From Owenia fusiformis (lineage: Eukaryota; Annelida; Polychaeta; Sabellida; Oweniidae), in NCBI GenBank assembly GCA_903813345.2, contig CAIIXF020000006.1:5570989-5634988 (forward strand): a stretch of 64,000 bases of DNA, read 5' to 3'. A program made the translations under genes and the position numbers. Shown here in pieces: positions 34,441-49,200 of this stretch. How positions within the stretch are numbered: position 1 is the stretch's first letter; the number at the start of each line of letters is the position of its first letter. The notes under the pieces are model-generated. The model ran no database searches. It saw only the letters and a program-made list of their open reading frames with translations, and was not told where the DNA came from.

Positions 34441-37011
34441 TGAATAACTGTATACATGCACACTTTATTGTATTAATATGATTCCTTGGAAACACATTGT
34501 CATTATAGATTTGGCAATTAATGTTCAAAGAATTGGTAGCGATATGGTGAAATCAATTCAACATTGTTTTTCTCCTTAGCCAATTACTGTTGTAAACTGG
34601 AACTTGTACTTTTAAAACATGTAAATATTTATCTATTATAATTCAAAATACTTCCGAGCATTCAGTCTATAAATATGAATTTCAATATAAAATTGGTGTT
34701 AATAATTTCAACATAATATATTTTTGACATCTTTGGAGAAACACTTACTTGTACATAATGCTTTGACCCCATTCAGTGGTGCCACCTATTGACTAATTAT
34801 ATTACATTTCAAGAATATGATGAATGCAATAACATTTCATGTTATAAAACAGAGTTAAGAGAATATTTACATTTGTGTTTATACTCATTTCATATCATTT
34901 CTCTATAATGTAAAATAATATTGCATGTTATAAAACAGAGTTAAAATGCTCACTTCTCATCATTTCTCTATGATAGAAATGAATTCACTGAATTTCAAGT
35001 CATGCATAAGGCCTCTATCAAAAACATAACAGTATTTATATACCATTGGTCTTAGCATTATAATACACGCCCTCCTTTTAATTGCAATGTCACACCCATT
35101 TATACTGAATGGGGAAATGGTCTGAAAAGGGTGTGTCAAAGAATCAGTTAGTCTTGCTTAAAGACCCTGGACCCCTCCCCCCCCCCATATACTTTACTGT
35201 TGTGTTGGAGAAGAAGGTAAGGGGGGGGGGTCCACAGTCTTTGCGCAAAAGCTAAGAATCAGTATTATACAAGTTATAATAGGGCTGTCAACAATTTATT
35301 ATTTATGTAAGAATATGCAATTAGATAAGTGTTGACAGATCTATTATGAGGTAGTTGATTGGGCGTTTATAGTTAAGTCACTTGTTATTAACATTCAATG
35401 TTCATGTGTTAAACATTAAATACATCTGTATTACATTATTAATAGATCAATAAAATAAATATATTAAAAGCTTTATTGTTATTCCACTCTGTAATCCTGA
35501 CAATGACATTGTTACATTTCTAATGTAATAAATAAGACCTCAACTCTATATCGGAACATTATCATAATGATTTTTTTTTTTTTCACTCCAATATGCCCCC
35601 CCCCACATATTCAGGTGTCCTCTGTATATCGTGTGTGACTTTGTGCATCATATTACAATATGGAGGAGACTCTTATTTTCGACAAACGCTCATCTCAAAC
35701 GATTTGAAAGAATAGGAAATGGTGGTGCGCGACTCTCCCGCCTTTAAGTATGATTATTAATAACACCTCATTTGGCGTACTTAATCATCAGATAACTTTA
35801 TAGGTTTTGCATGTTGCATGTATTATTTCATACATTTATATTTATCACTCACACATAGTCGCACTTTGAAACTTCACCTATCGTGGAACTTTCGAGGGAT
35901 AGTATGTTTGAGTTTGCTAGGAATGCATTGATAGGGCAACTGTAACGCCCTTCTAATACGTAATAACGACGGGAATGGAGGCTGCAGCTTGACTATATAG
36001 ACTACTATGGTGTTTAAACTGCTGTTTTATCCGGTACATTAAATATTCCCTAAATACCAAATAAAACAAACAATTTACCAAACCTTTACCCAATTTATCG
36101 AATGTTTTTTTATTTTATCGAATGTAATAATCTATACAAATTATAGTTTCACTTGTTCTTTGTGTTGGCATTCACATTTGATATATTTGAACGATGTTAA
36201 TAGCTGCGCGGCCATTTTGCAAATCTCGAGGTCACGTGACAAAATATCGAACAACACCGAAAGTTATCGAATATTACTTTATTGCATTCGGTAAATAGCA
36301 AATTAGGTTTCGGTAAAATGCATTAACTATGTCATAGAAAAATAAACCATTCGGTAAATATAGGCAAACTTATTTCGGTAGGGTTCAAATAGAAATTCAG
36401 TATTGTGCATATAATGTGTTACTGTTATAAGGAATACCATAACAATTTACTTAAAAAACATATCATTTAGCGAATGAAATATGTAATTTAATGCATATAG
36501 TATTAAGTGATTGGCTATTTTGAAAACTTCATTTGCTGTAACAAACATATAACCGTTTTTACCGAATGGAAAAATGATTTAGCGAATATAAATATTTCAT
36601 ATATCGAATATATTTGAATTTAATGAATAAAGAAGCAAATATAATGCCATAGACAGCCAGCTTTATTTCTTCCTGCAATGATATACTAAGAATCAGGGTT
36701 ATACCCATATTGTTGCTGACATATTATTATGTCTAGCGATACCAAAGTGAACATCCCGTATTATAAATAAACTATGTGATATTATATCGATAGGAAAAGT
36801 AAAATTGTCCATTTGGTAAAAGGTGCAATAGGAACTAGAAATGTTCAGTAGGCAAAAGTAAACATTCATTTTGTCATAAAAAACTTTTTCAACTGTTCTT
36901 CTAATTATTCCAATCAAATAAGTTCCTTTTTTGTTCTGGTAGAGGTAAACAAATTCTATACAGTTCACTTCTGGTTAGGTAAACAGTAGTTCACTGTCCT
37001 GCAAACGTCGT
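34441..37011. other. convergent intergenic region
   Basis: Between the 3' ends of ORP5/8 (+) and SLC6 (-). Holds a partial copy of the 46585 MITE at about 34537, poly-C/poly-G tracts at 35170-35230 and 35590-35610, and an E-box ggtcacgtgac at about 36230. No convincing gene. Confidence 0.5.
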
Positions 37012-37251
37012 TCATTCCACAATAGCATCAAAACTTTGTTGACGATTTGCCGGGCTGGATTTACGCCTTCGGTAGCCTAAGTTATCAACTCCCTGTAATC
37101 GTGCAAGATTGTTGGAGGACGTTAACGTTTTCTTTTGTTGTTTTGGGTTCACTACAAAGTCTTCAACGTAGTTTGATACAAAGACCAACTGTCTATGTCT
37201 CACCAACGCAGGTCCCCAGTCCATAGTTGGCTGGCAAAGATATCTGATTCG
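37012..37251 (-). CDS. SLC6 last exon (cytosolic C-tail)
   Basis: Acceptor atttcag; [19 protein letters not shown] then a basic/serine tail ending in TGA (37012-37014). Confidence 0.92.
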   Translation of the reverse strand, partial: RIRYLCQPTMDWGPALVRHRQLVFVSNYVEDFVVNPKQQKKTLTSSNNLARLQGVDNLGYRRRKSSPANRQQSFDAIVE

Positions 37252-40200
37252 CTGAAATGACATGAGATTCTTGTGGTTTTCAGTTATTCTGGATATAAAA
37301 ACAGTGGACTGATATAAAACCGAAAACATGGACTGATGTAATCTATGTTATGCCCTAAATAATATCAAACATGCCAAAGGTCCATGTGCAGTATGGCAAG
37401 TGATTTTAGACACTCATATCTTTCACCATGAGTACTTTCTAGGCATAAATACAGTGGTTTTTATTAAAACGATATGTTTTCTTTCAAGTGAAGTCCCCAT
37501 GAAAAAATATCAATCGAACAATTCGAAAAATTATAAATAGGGACCCCGCGTCAACAATTTTTTCAAAATGTTGAACTTGTTTGCTTAAAAGAGGGTCTTC
37601 TTTTTCTGATTTTTATTGCATGAAAACATTATTAAACAAGGGGTCTAAAACATCTTCAAAAGTAGAATGGTATTGAAAGTCTAGTTTTGAAGATATCAAT
37701 TCTCGATGACCAAAAGCGTGCTGAAAACAATGGATAGCATGAGCTTTCCTTAAGGGAAAATAACATAGGAAATATGGTTTTTAACTTTATTGCAATCCAA
37801 TACTAATCTAGTACCCATCCCCTTTTCAGAAGTTATTAATATAGTGTAGAAGAAACTTTTGATACATTTAAATTGAGAAAAACAAGATCCTCTTTTTAGA
37901 AAATAAGCCTTACATTTTTAAAAAAGTGACAAGGTGGGGTCCTAATCCATAATTTTTCAGAGAGTGGGATTGATATTTTACTATCATGGGGACGTCACTT
38001 TAAAGAAAACATATTGTTTTAATAAAAACCACTGTATTTATCCCCAAAAACACTCATGGTGAAAGATATGACTGTCTAAAATCACTTGCCATACTGCACA
38101 TGGACCTTTTTGGAATCCATAAACTTTCGTGAATATTCAAAACGCTTGACATTGGTTTACATACACTCCACTCTAAAAGTTTGACATTGATTAACATACA
38201 CTCCACTCTAAAGGTTTGACATTGATTTACATACACTCCACTCTAAAAGTTTGAAATTGATTAACATGCACTCCACGCTAAAAGTTTGACATTGATTTAC
38301 ATACATTTCACTCTAAAAGTTTGACATTGATTTACATACACTCCATTCTAAAAGTTTGACATTGATTTACATTCACTCCATTCTAAAATTTTGAAATTGA
38401 TTAACATACACTCCACGCTAAAAGTTTGACATTGATTTACATACATTTCACTCTAAACGTTTGACATTGATTTACATACACTCCATTCTAAAAGTTTGAC
38501 ATTGATTTACATACACTCCATTCTAAAAGTTTGACATTGATTTACATACATTTCACTCTAAAAGTTTGACATTGATTTACATACACTCCATTCTAAAAGT
38601 TTGACACTGATTTACATACATTTCACTCTAAAAGTTTGACATTGATTAACATACACTCCACTCTAAACGTTTGACAACATCGACTTTTGCAGCACATATT
38701 AAATATTATTGTTGAGTGTATGCATGTATTGTCATATATTTCAGAGGAGCCAACTTACTTGGAATATGTTTCCATGTTTGGTTGTGATAATCTTGAATAC
38801 TGCAGTGATAGGTATGAACATGAGGGACACTCCAGCCAACAACCAACCAATACCAGTGGCCCAATCAGGGTACGTATAAGTTTTACCATATTCCACCGGA
38901 GTGTATCGGACTGACGAGAAAACTATTATAAACTGGAAAAACATTATGTATCTTTGAGAGTTCACACATAAACAGATGTACATGAGTGTAGATAGAATAG
39001 TACTGTAATTTAGGTTCTCGATTGGTGGGTAAGGGGGTGTTAGACATTGTTTCACACATAAACAGATGTACATGAGTGTAGATAGAATAGTACTGTAATT
39101 TAGGTTCTCGATTGGTGGGGAAAGGGGGTGTACGACATTGTTTCTTTTCACATTATATCATTTTTTGAATATATAGGATGTATTTTCCTTATGACAGGTT
39201 AACACTTAGAGTTTACTTTCCTTGTTAGATTTCTTTACAATGATTGGTCATTTCCCTTTGGCATTTGCGCTGAGATATTTATGTTCTAATTGATTTATAA
39301 TTATATATTTCTGATTATTTTCTGATTATTTCTACTTTAATACAAAGCAATTTGTTTTCCGTTCATCTCGATTGAAGTTGTATTTAAATAATGATCAAAT
39401 CCAAATCATTTCTATTTTGTTTTGACTGTTATCCTATCCTATCCCCAAACTGAAGGTGACAGTAAAATGCATGTTGTAACACTGGAATCAAATTAGCCAA
39501 GTTTATATTGAACAAATGCTTCAAAACGAGAAAGCCAATATTCTTGAAGCGTTTGTTCATGTACCTACCAATACCATTGCTGGACATATAAAAGTCCAGC
39601 AAATTCTCCACCAGATCTTGCCAGGAGGTATATCTATCATAAGGTTGATGTCTTTAAGAAACCTTGATGAGCCATAGAACCAGGCCACAGCTATACACTC
39701 AAAGAAGCCGCATATCAGAAAAGTCCAGATGACAGCAAAATGATCCATTAGCGTTAATACATACATGCCAGCCTGAAGTAAAAAGGGTCCGGGTTTTGTT
39801 CATACATTTTTCTTAATACGAATCATGAATGCTTATTCAAAGTGAACAATATCAACTGACATTGACATTTTTGGTTTTAGCCCCCCCCCCGCCTTGTTAA
39901 TTTCTGGATACGCCACTGGGTTTAATTACAAATAATGAATAGACTTACATTTGTTGTAAGGGGACAATTCAGTAATATTTAATGACAAATAATGAATGGA
40001 CTTACATTTGTTGTAAGGGGCAGTCCACACAAGAAGAGCACACAGCATAAAACAAAGGTAACATGTGGCCGATATTTCCTCAACTTTGTGAAATTGTCCA
40101 ATAATGATGTGCTGATTGCCTCTAGCATGCCAAAAACACTGTCCAGTCCAAGGCTAAGTAGTAGAAGAAAGAAAAGTATCGACCACAATGGTGGTACTGG

Positions 40201-43200
40201 GAGAACGGTGAATGCGTTGGGGTACACGACAAATACCAAGTCAGGACCTGAAAATGAAAGACATCAACATACCAAAATGAAAATGAAATGAAATACAAGC
40301 CACAGACTGCGACAAAAATGGTGACTATAAGATTACTAAAGCATTTCCCTAGTATACATAAACAGTTTTATATGTTATGAAGTCTCGTAAAAACGGAACA
40401 TTTTTAAATTTGTGTAGAGCCTTGACAACTGAGAAATAAATAGAAGGTGAACCTTTGGCGGCTACGTCAGCGACATCGACCCCTAACTGGTTGGCCAGCA
40501 CTCCAAGGTAAATGAAAACTACGAAGCCAGCATAGAAAGCAGTGATACAGTTCCCAATGGAGGCAATCAAAGCATCCCTGAAGTAAAAGCCATTCTCTTT
40601 ATTATATTGCTCAATTAAGATGAAATCAAATTAATGATAAATAAAACATATAGTATGTATATTATCATCGTGAGGCATTCTTGTGCATTGCAGAGATGGT
40701 CTGAGTATCAGAATGGTATAATATATGAATAAGTGGAGTGATGTCCTTGGGAACTGAAAGGATATACTAAATATAATAATTCACAAGATTAAAAGCCGCA
40801 GCATTCCAAAAATGTAAAAGTACCTGAATATCTTGTAAAATCTGTTATAGCTGGCAAGTCGTTTAGTCCGCCCCTCCAAGATTTACCTAAACATGTTGTT
40901 ATGAAACCTGTTATAACTGGCAAGTTCTAAGAGTCCACCCTCTCAAAGGCTTACCTGAATATGTTGTTGTGAAATCTGTTATAACTTGCAAGTCCTGTGA
41001 GTCCGCCCCCTCTTGGGCTTACATGAATATGCTGTTGCGAAATCTGTTATAACTGGCAAGTCCAATGAGTCCGCCCCTTCCAAGGCTTACCTGAATATAT
41101 TGTGAAATCTGTTATAACTGTCAGTCATTCGAATCCGCCCCTTCCAAGGCTTACCTGAATATGTTGTTGTGAAATCTGTTATAACTGGCAAGTCCTATGA
41201 GTCCGCCCCCTCCAAGGCTTAGTGAGAAAAATACTTGTCCTGCTGCGTCTTTCCAAACCTGTTATATTATAATATCACAATATATTACAATATCAGTGAA
41301 CCTTCGATATTACAACATTAGTAAGCCTGCAATATATTACAATACAATTAAATTTACAATATAACAATTTGCTCGTAAGTAAATCCCCAATATTACAATA
41401 TCAGTGAGCCTGCGATATTACAATATCAGTAGATTTACAATATTTCAATTTCAGTAAACCTGCAATATTCAATGTTAGTAAATCTGCAGAATTTCAATAT
41501 TAATAAACCTGCAATATTAAATGTAAGTAAATCTGCAGAATTTCAATATTAGTAAACCTGCAATATTTAATGTAAGTAAATCTGCAGAATTACAATATAA
41601 GTAAACGTGCAATATTACAATTTCAGTAAACCTAAGAGAGTAAACCTGCAATATTCAATACCCGGATTCAATATTAGTAAATCTGCAAGATTACACACAA
41701 GAACTTAGTATAGGTCCATGTGACATGGACGGCTTTTTGTGTATGTGTAGGAATATCTAAGCACGAGTGCCAAAGGGGAAAAAGAGGGTAGGGTGTTTCC
41801 TCTGGTGTGTCTGAGCGTTAACATCAGCTGTCTCTAGTCAGATCGACTAACAAAACAACCTTTTTCGGCGTTGTCGAGTTGGCCGAGATGTCTTAAGCGC
41901 CGGCACGTTCAGGCTAGGCGATTGGGCGCCATAACCACGAGGTTGCGAGTGCGAGACGCGTGTGCTCCTTGTGTTTATTCATTTAGACTGATCTTCATTT
42001 TTAGACCATTGAGATCAACCTTTGGGCATCTTACCTTCGCTTCGCCGAGTTTAGACCAATCAGTATTGTAAATGTAAAATTGAACACCCTCAAGCGCCCC
42101 TTTCTGGGTGGCCCCAAAGCCCAACATGATTGTTAGGATGATGTAGGGTAAAGTAGCAGTTAGATACACCACCTTAAAAGAGAAAAACAACATTAAATAC
42201 CTTTTATCCATGTTCTAAAGAGAACAGTACAGGGCAACATAAAGAAAAGAAATTATGTTTTACCAGAATGTGTGGCAAACATTTTTGAATTTTGTTGAAG
42301 CGGACTTTTCTCCGATCGTTATCCAGGTAACTTCAGAGTGGGCAATAACGCCACTTTTAAGTTCCCTACATGCACTATTTTGAATTTATATAATGCCAAA
42401 GGTCCTGAGTAATTAAATAACAGAATGGATCCTTCGACTAGGATTGTATTTGATTTAAAAGTGGAGTTTAATTGGTCCGCCACCCTCTTAGTCGCCATTC
42501 TTATGTAGCAGTATCAATGAAATGTTGGCTAAGTTTTTGTCCTCATTGCCAGCTTTAGTTGGGCAATATTTCGAGACGGGGTGCATAAATACAATCTCCT
42601 CGAGACCTCCCAAAAAACTATTACTGGGGTTTGCATCAGGGCTATTACACTGAAGCTGGTTGGTCATAAACTGGCGTTTTTTGGCCCACCCTGTATATCT
42701 TCAAAGGGGAGCTTTAAATGCACATATTCTTCTATTAAATTCTCCGAGAACAATATATTAGAGTAATTGATGATTCCTAAAATATTCCATATCATGAGTA
42801 ATATTATGATTCAATCAAAATAAACAATGCTATTTATTTTCCATCGACATACCAACCACAATGACTTCCTTATTTATACACTTATACACGTATTATATAC
42901 GCATCAAGGAATTTATTCTTTCCCTTATCATACATTTAAACGTGTTGGGAGTATATTGTACGGGAAGGGGAAGGCTTGATCAAAACTATGGAATTAAGGA
43001 AAGACACTCACCTTGCCAACGGTTTTGATGCCTTTCATCATGCAGACAAAGACAAGGAACCAAGAAAGGAGTAGAGACAACACAAGATGATACTGAGGGG
43101 TCCCTATGTCATCGATACCAGCACTGATCTTCAGTGTGAAGAGACTGAAACAATTGGAATAAATATTATAGCACACGACAATACATATAACACAGTTTTT

Positions 43201-46200
43201 ATAATACTGGATGAATGGGTTAAACCGGATACCAGTGTCAAAAGGCACCCGACTTTTGTGATTACGAGAAAGCATTCAGAAGTTGCAAATTGACTTCTGT
43301 AATAACTTGAAACCATCTTCTAATTCATTCGATTTACCTTTTATTGTTTCTTTAAGTATATTCTTTGAATATCAAATTTGATGGGTGTTAATTAGGGCGA
43401 GCCCGTGCCATGCCAGCCATTTCAAAATAGTTCCCAATTAAAAAGTTAAACGCTGTTTACAAATTGGAAACTATAATTGCAGAATCAATGAGAGGTTTTG
43501 AAAAAATTAGGATATGGTTTTCAAATTATGCAGGACAATATATAACTACTAAATGCAGGCAGGGACTTTTAATTGCCAAAAAGTTGAGTATAAAAAAACA
43601 TCGGTATCTACTTTTGTTGAATGTAACATGTGACTCTAATCACGGCGGACATATCTAACGTGCATTTTCCCCTCCATAAACCAGAAATACGTTTTGGACC
43701 ATTTTGGAATCTGGGGAGCTAATTAATACACACCTCATTAGCTTGTGATATAAACCAAAAACAACCTAATAAGGTGTGTATTAGTGATTAACTTTTCTGT
43801 TATCTCAAAATCTGCTTTGAACTATACCATTGGATTACTATGGAAAATTCCTCAAAGAGAAAATTGTTAGAATTAAGGAAGGGGTACCATTTGGCATTTA
43901 CACAATTTGAGAAATTATTGGCACACATGAAACCTATTTAAAACAGCATTAAAATTATTCAAAAGTGATCGTAATAATTATTCCAAGCCCTCTGAAGTTT
44001 GAAAAATAAATAATCCTTGAAAATGAGAGATATTTTTTAGGATTATATGTTGCAATCTTATAGTCAATAAAATGTTTTAAAGTGTATTGATGTTTCCGAA
44101 ATGCATGAAAAAACTCCCCAGATTCACTCTACAAACAATTCGCGGTCCTTTGTCATGAGTTCCGATATATTTGACTAATTGAAGGAATAAAATTAAAATG
44201 CAAACTCGTCAGACTTCGATGTGATAACTTCCGGTTGACTAACTAGTAGAGAGGAGGGTATTACAATAGTGCTTATTACAATAGTGCTTATTACAATAGT
44301 GCTTATTCAGTTTTACATCGTATTGAACAATCTAAAAATTTGAAAGTTCGATACATATTTGGTCATATTATGTATAATCTAAGCGTACTTGTAAAATTCT
44401 TGAGCTGGTGATACTTTAGTGATGTTCATTGCTGCTGTCACGTTGTTGTAAATGTTGTAATCCCAGATACCTATCTGGATTGAATTGTTATAACACGTCC
44501 CGTTGTCGTACTGTGTAAGGCCAGTGAAATTGCAGTTAACTTTAACCTGGTCGACACTACAGGCTGGAAAAAAGGTATTGGATATTTGTTTTGGATGTGC
44601 AAGTTCGTTTAAATGTGCTGAACAGTAAAATACAAGTAGCAAAGGGGAGACCATTTAAAGTATTAGAAAGACAGAAAGTTCGTATAAATGTGCTGGACAA
44701 ATTGTGTCAATCAAGTTCTCTGCGTTCTTACTCACCATCAGTGTTCCAGTAATTATTGCAGTCCATCCATGGTAGATACCTTGTGAATGATGAGAATAGG
44801 TAAAATATTGACCAACCCATAATCATATTGTAATAGATCGCTAGGAATGCATAGGCCACTGAAATAGCAACCCCTATACCTAGAATATAAAAACGTGAGA
44901 GAATATTTTAAAGTATGATTTTTCATACATCTTGAATTCTGATTCTTGCCACAGAAAATCACGCCCCGTGAACGGAACAAATGAACGGAGGGGGAGTAGT
45001 TGATTTTCGCTAGAAAATCCAACAAATCTGGACAATTTATTTTTAAAAGAAAGTTTGCATTCAGTTTGTACTTTGAATATCTGGTATTCACCTTTGAATA
45101 TCTGGTACTCACATTTGAATAAAGCCACACATCCCCAGACTAACGACATTTGAATAGTTTGCACTCACCTTTGAACAAAGGCACACATCTCCACACAGAG
45201 ATGGGCCCACTACTGCTGAACTGAGCAATTGAGAGTTCCAGGAATGTAATGGGGATGCCAACAAACACCAACATGATAACATAGGGTATTAGAAATACTG
45301 CCCCACCATTAGTAAAGCACAAGTAGGGAAACCTCCATAGATTCCCTAACCCAACATTGATTCCTGCAAAACACATACCGAATATGTACATGTATGTACA
45401 ATATAAATATTATATCAAATAAGATATGAAATAATTCATAATGAATTGAAGCTTTTTAGATTTTCACATTTTCAGTTTTATGCATACATGTGAAAGCTTT
45501 TACAAAATAAATAAATAAATCAGTTGTGGATGAACAGAGTTAATTTCGTTAGGCGGGAGGGGTAAATGAAATCGTAGGCAACGTCTTTTATCTATTTTGT
45601 TCTTTTCAATTAAGTTAAAATGATTAAACTGTTAAAAGGAATGGCAAGCAAACACTGAAGTTCCTGACTTGGCATTTTATCATTTCTGTGGGAATATATC
45701 TTAATTAGCATGAAATTCCATTTGTTTTATATTTGTGGGAATTGGAAACCGATCCTTACTGACTACGTGCTAAGCTACTATCACACCAAACTAGTTCTCA
45801 CTATGTTCTCGAAAACAGGCTTCTACTGTGTACGAATGGACTGGACGTACTTAGAACCGTCTGGGGTCTATTTACAAACTTCATCGAACGTACTCGAACG
45901 GGTAGGTCCTCTAGAACTTAGAACATGCTCAAAATGTTCTCTTGGTCGTCACGTTCTACAATTAGAACGAGTGACCCTACTAACGACGGGCTGAACGTAC
46001 TACGAACGGAACCGTCGCTCTTCAATCCTACTAGGGACGTTTTTACAACGAGTTGAACTGTCTGAGGACGTATTGAGAACGAGGTAGAACTAATTGCAAA
46101 CGGGTTAAAACTGATTAAGAACGTATCTATCAACGAGTTTGCAAAAATATAGCTATCACACCAAGCAAGTTGCCGCTGCGTTCTTCAAAACTGGTTTTAA

Positions 46201-49200
46201 ACTGTGTGCGAACGGAATGAACGTAGCTACAACGTTCTACGGTCTGTTTACGAACTTTATGGACTTTCCCGGACGGGGAATGTGATTTAGAATCTTGAAT
46301 CGATTCAAAATTCGATGGCGACCATACCGTTCTGTAATCAGGTCATGATGACCTCCTAGACTAAGGGACGCGTTACACGACGTTGCACACCGACGTGGTG
46401 CGACCTGAACGATCTGCGAATGAGATGGACGTATTGAAGACTGTTTATGAACGAAGTAGCTAATTATTTAAGACATATTTCCCGACCACAGCCAGATTGA
46501 GCCCGTTTGACGACGTTTTCGTAGGACTGGCAAGAACGGGTAAGAACTAGTTTGGTGTGATAGGGGGGTAACGGATGGGTAATGGGTATCGATATGGTGA
46601 ACTGAATTCAACAATGTTTTTCTCTTAAACCAATTATTGAAAACATTCTATAAAAAACACGGTCCTTTATGTAATGACTGATTGGCAACAATTTAATGCA
46701 AAAATTATTTATATATATTTTATATAACTCTTTTGTTGACATTTTTTGATTTTAGTGCAATTGTTTTTTGTTCCTTTCTTCCAATTCTTGAGAATGAAAT
46801 AAAATGTCTTTCCGAACCCTGTTGGAACAAAATAGCATATACAACAGTTTCTTAGACCTCTCAAAATTATAGTTATACAAAGGAATTTTTTAAATTGACG
46901 ATGTGTAAAATTTTCAGAACGTTTTGATAACTGGTTTAAGAGAAACGCGTGTTCAAAAAGTTCACCATATCGATACCACTTCTTTCCAAGTAAATCAAAA
47001 TTTAGAGAGAGTATTTACAATAGAGTCAACAATGTTCATGCTCGTAGCACTCTTGTGCTCTCGGCACTGATGTACAACAATTTAAATATGATGGCAGATT
47101 CCATGTTAGAATTGAAGCCAGATGCTTGTTGGATTAATAATCCCAATTATATGTACTGCACAAAACTTATGATAAAATTATTAACTGGAACTTACGATTT
47201 AAACAGTAGACGTCGCGAGAGCGATACACCTGTGTGTAAAACGTGTAGTTGTGCTTTGCGAGCATAATGAAAATGAAACTGTTAACATTTTTTACTCAAA
47301 TGTCCAGCTTTTTCTGAAGTAAGAGTACCGATGATTAACAGTGTAACCAGGAGGCCGTTATTAATATAACGTTTCGTTATTAACGAATCGTTAATTCAGT
47401 AGGTAATAACGATTTTACCGTTTCTCGAAAGTTAACGATTCGCGATGACGTCATGATTTTTAACAATGTATTCGTTATCCATGATTGATTTTACGAGTAC
47501 GAATGGGGGTCTCGTTATTCCATTGACGATGCAGTGTCCATAGAAACGAATCCACGATTCGCTATTAACGATTCGTCAATAACGATAAGGTTCGAGAAAC
47601 GGCCCCCTTTAATGTTCAAGATGACAATTTCATTCTCAAGTCAATACAAGTATCGTGTGTTGTGATTATGAGAAGCTATTAGAAATATCGCAGTACGTTT
47701 ATACAGGGCGTATCAAAAAAGCGCAACAAGTAGTTATCTCGTAAAATCACAAAACTAGTGATGACTACATCAATTTCATTTAATGTACCATACAGCCATG
47801 TCTCTCCTCTTTGCAATGATATGTCATTCATTCACATGTGGTAATGGTTGGGTGAGAAATCCTTCCATTTGCACAGAGGGTAGTGGTGTCAATTAACCGC
47901 TTGAGCATTAACCGGTTAACCGGGGGTTTTTACCCGTTAAAGTCGGTTAACCGGCGGGAAATTTGAACTTATAATTTCAAATGAAATCTTCATCTTCGAT
48001 CTTGAAAGTAGAAAAAAAGGAAAAAATGATATATCGGCGTTTATTTTTTACGGTCGTCAAGCTTTACGCTATTCCATGTAAGTAAGCGCGGGAAAGCAAT
48101 CTGGCAGGGATTAAAGTTGCTGATTGGATGTTTGTAAGGAATTATCGGACCTATCACATGTATGAGTAGCTCACATGAAACTGACGCTTGAAAACAAACA
48201 GATTAAAATGCAAAGTAAGCGCGGGAAAGCAATGTGGCAGGGATTAAAGTTGCTGATTGGATGTTTGTAAGGAGTTATGGGACTTATGACATGTATGAGT
48301 AGCTTACGTGAAACTGACACCATAAAACCAAACGGATTAGCATGCAAAATAAGCGCGGGAAATAACAGAATTATACACGGTCAATTAACCGCCCATAAAA
48401 ACTCAGACCGGTCAAGGCGTTATCGGCGGTTAACCGGTTAACCGGTTAATACTTGACACCTCTAACAGAGGGTCAAAATCGGCTCTGCACCAAGTTTTAG
48501 ATATTGAAAAAATCAGTGCAAGGGCATCTGTGCTCACAATTCCTCCACCAGATATTGCAAAACCTCGAGAAAGATTTGCCCATAGGCTGCTTTTCTTTAC
48601 TTTAACCCACACATGATTCAGGGCTGAACCATGCATGAGGTGGACAGATGAGCGCATCTTTATGTGCGAGGAAGTGGTGGCAATTGGAGGGGTATAGGAT
48701 GTTTTCTTGCAACAGTATGAGTATGAACACTTTACTGTCTATGCCATACCTGTCACACCTTCTTCCACTAGCCCCTATGCCCCTTGTACTGACCTTTGCA
48801 ATGTTTTAAACTTGTGTCCCAGCTGAATTTTGCCCCACTTTGCAAAATTAATGATTATTCGGCCAGAGATGACTCCCTGTGAATGAATGATATTCCATTG
48901 CAAAGAGGAGTAAATTGGCTTTTTGATACATTGAATTAAAAGGATGCAGTCAGCATTGGTTTTATGTTTTCTTCCAATATTGCATCGGGCTCCGTACACT
49001 GACTTTTGCAATGTTTATAACTTGGCCCGAAGCTAATTTTGGCCCACTTTGCAAATGGAATGATTACTCGCTCGACCATGACCAAATATCATTGAATGAT
49101 ATATCATTGTAAAGAGGAGATACATGGCTTTATGGTGCATTGAATGAAATCAATGCTGTTATCACTGGTTTTGTGCTTTTCTAAGATAAGAATCTGTTGC

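Noticed and set aside
41871-41965. Functional tRNA gene
   Set aside because: Box A/B-like motifs are present but a full acceptor stem, anticodon loop and T-run terminator could not be assembled; a SINE head is more likely.
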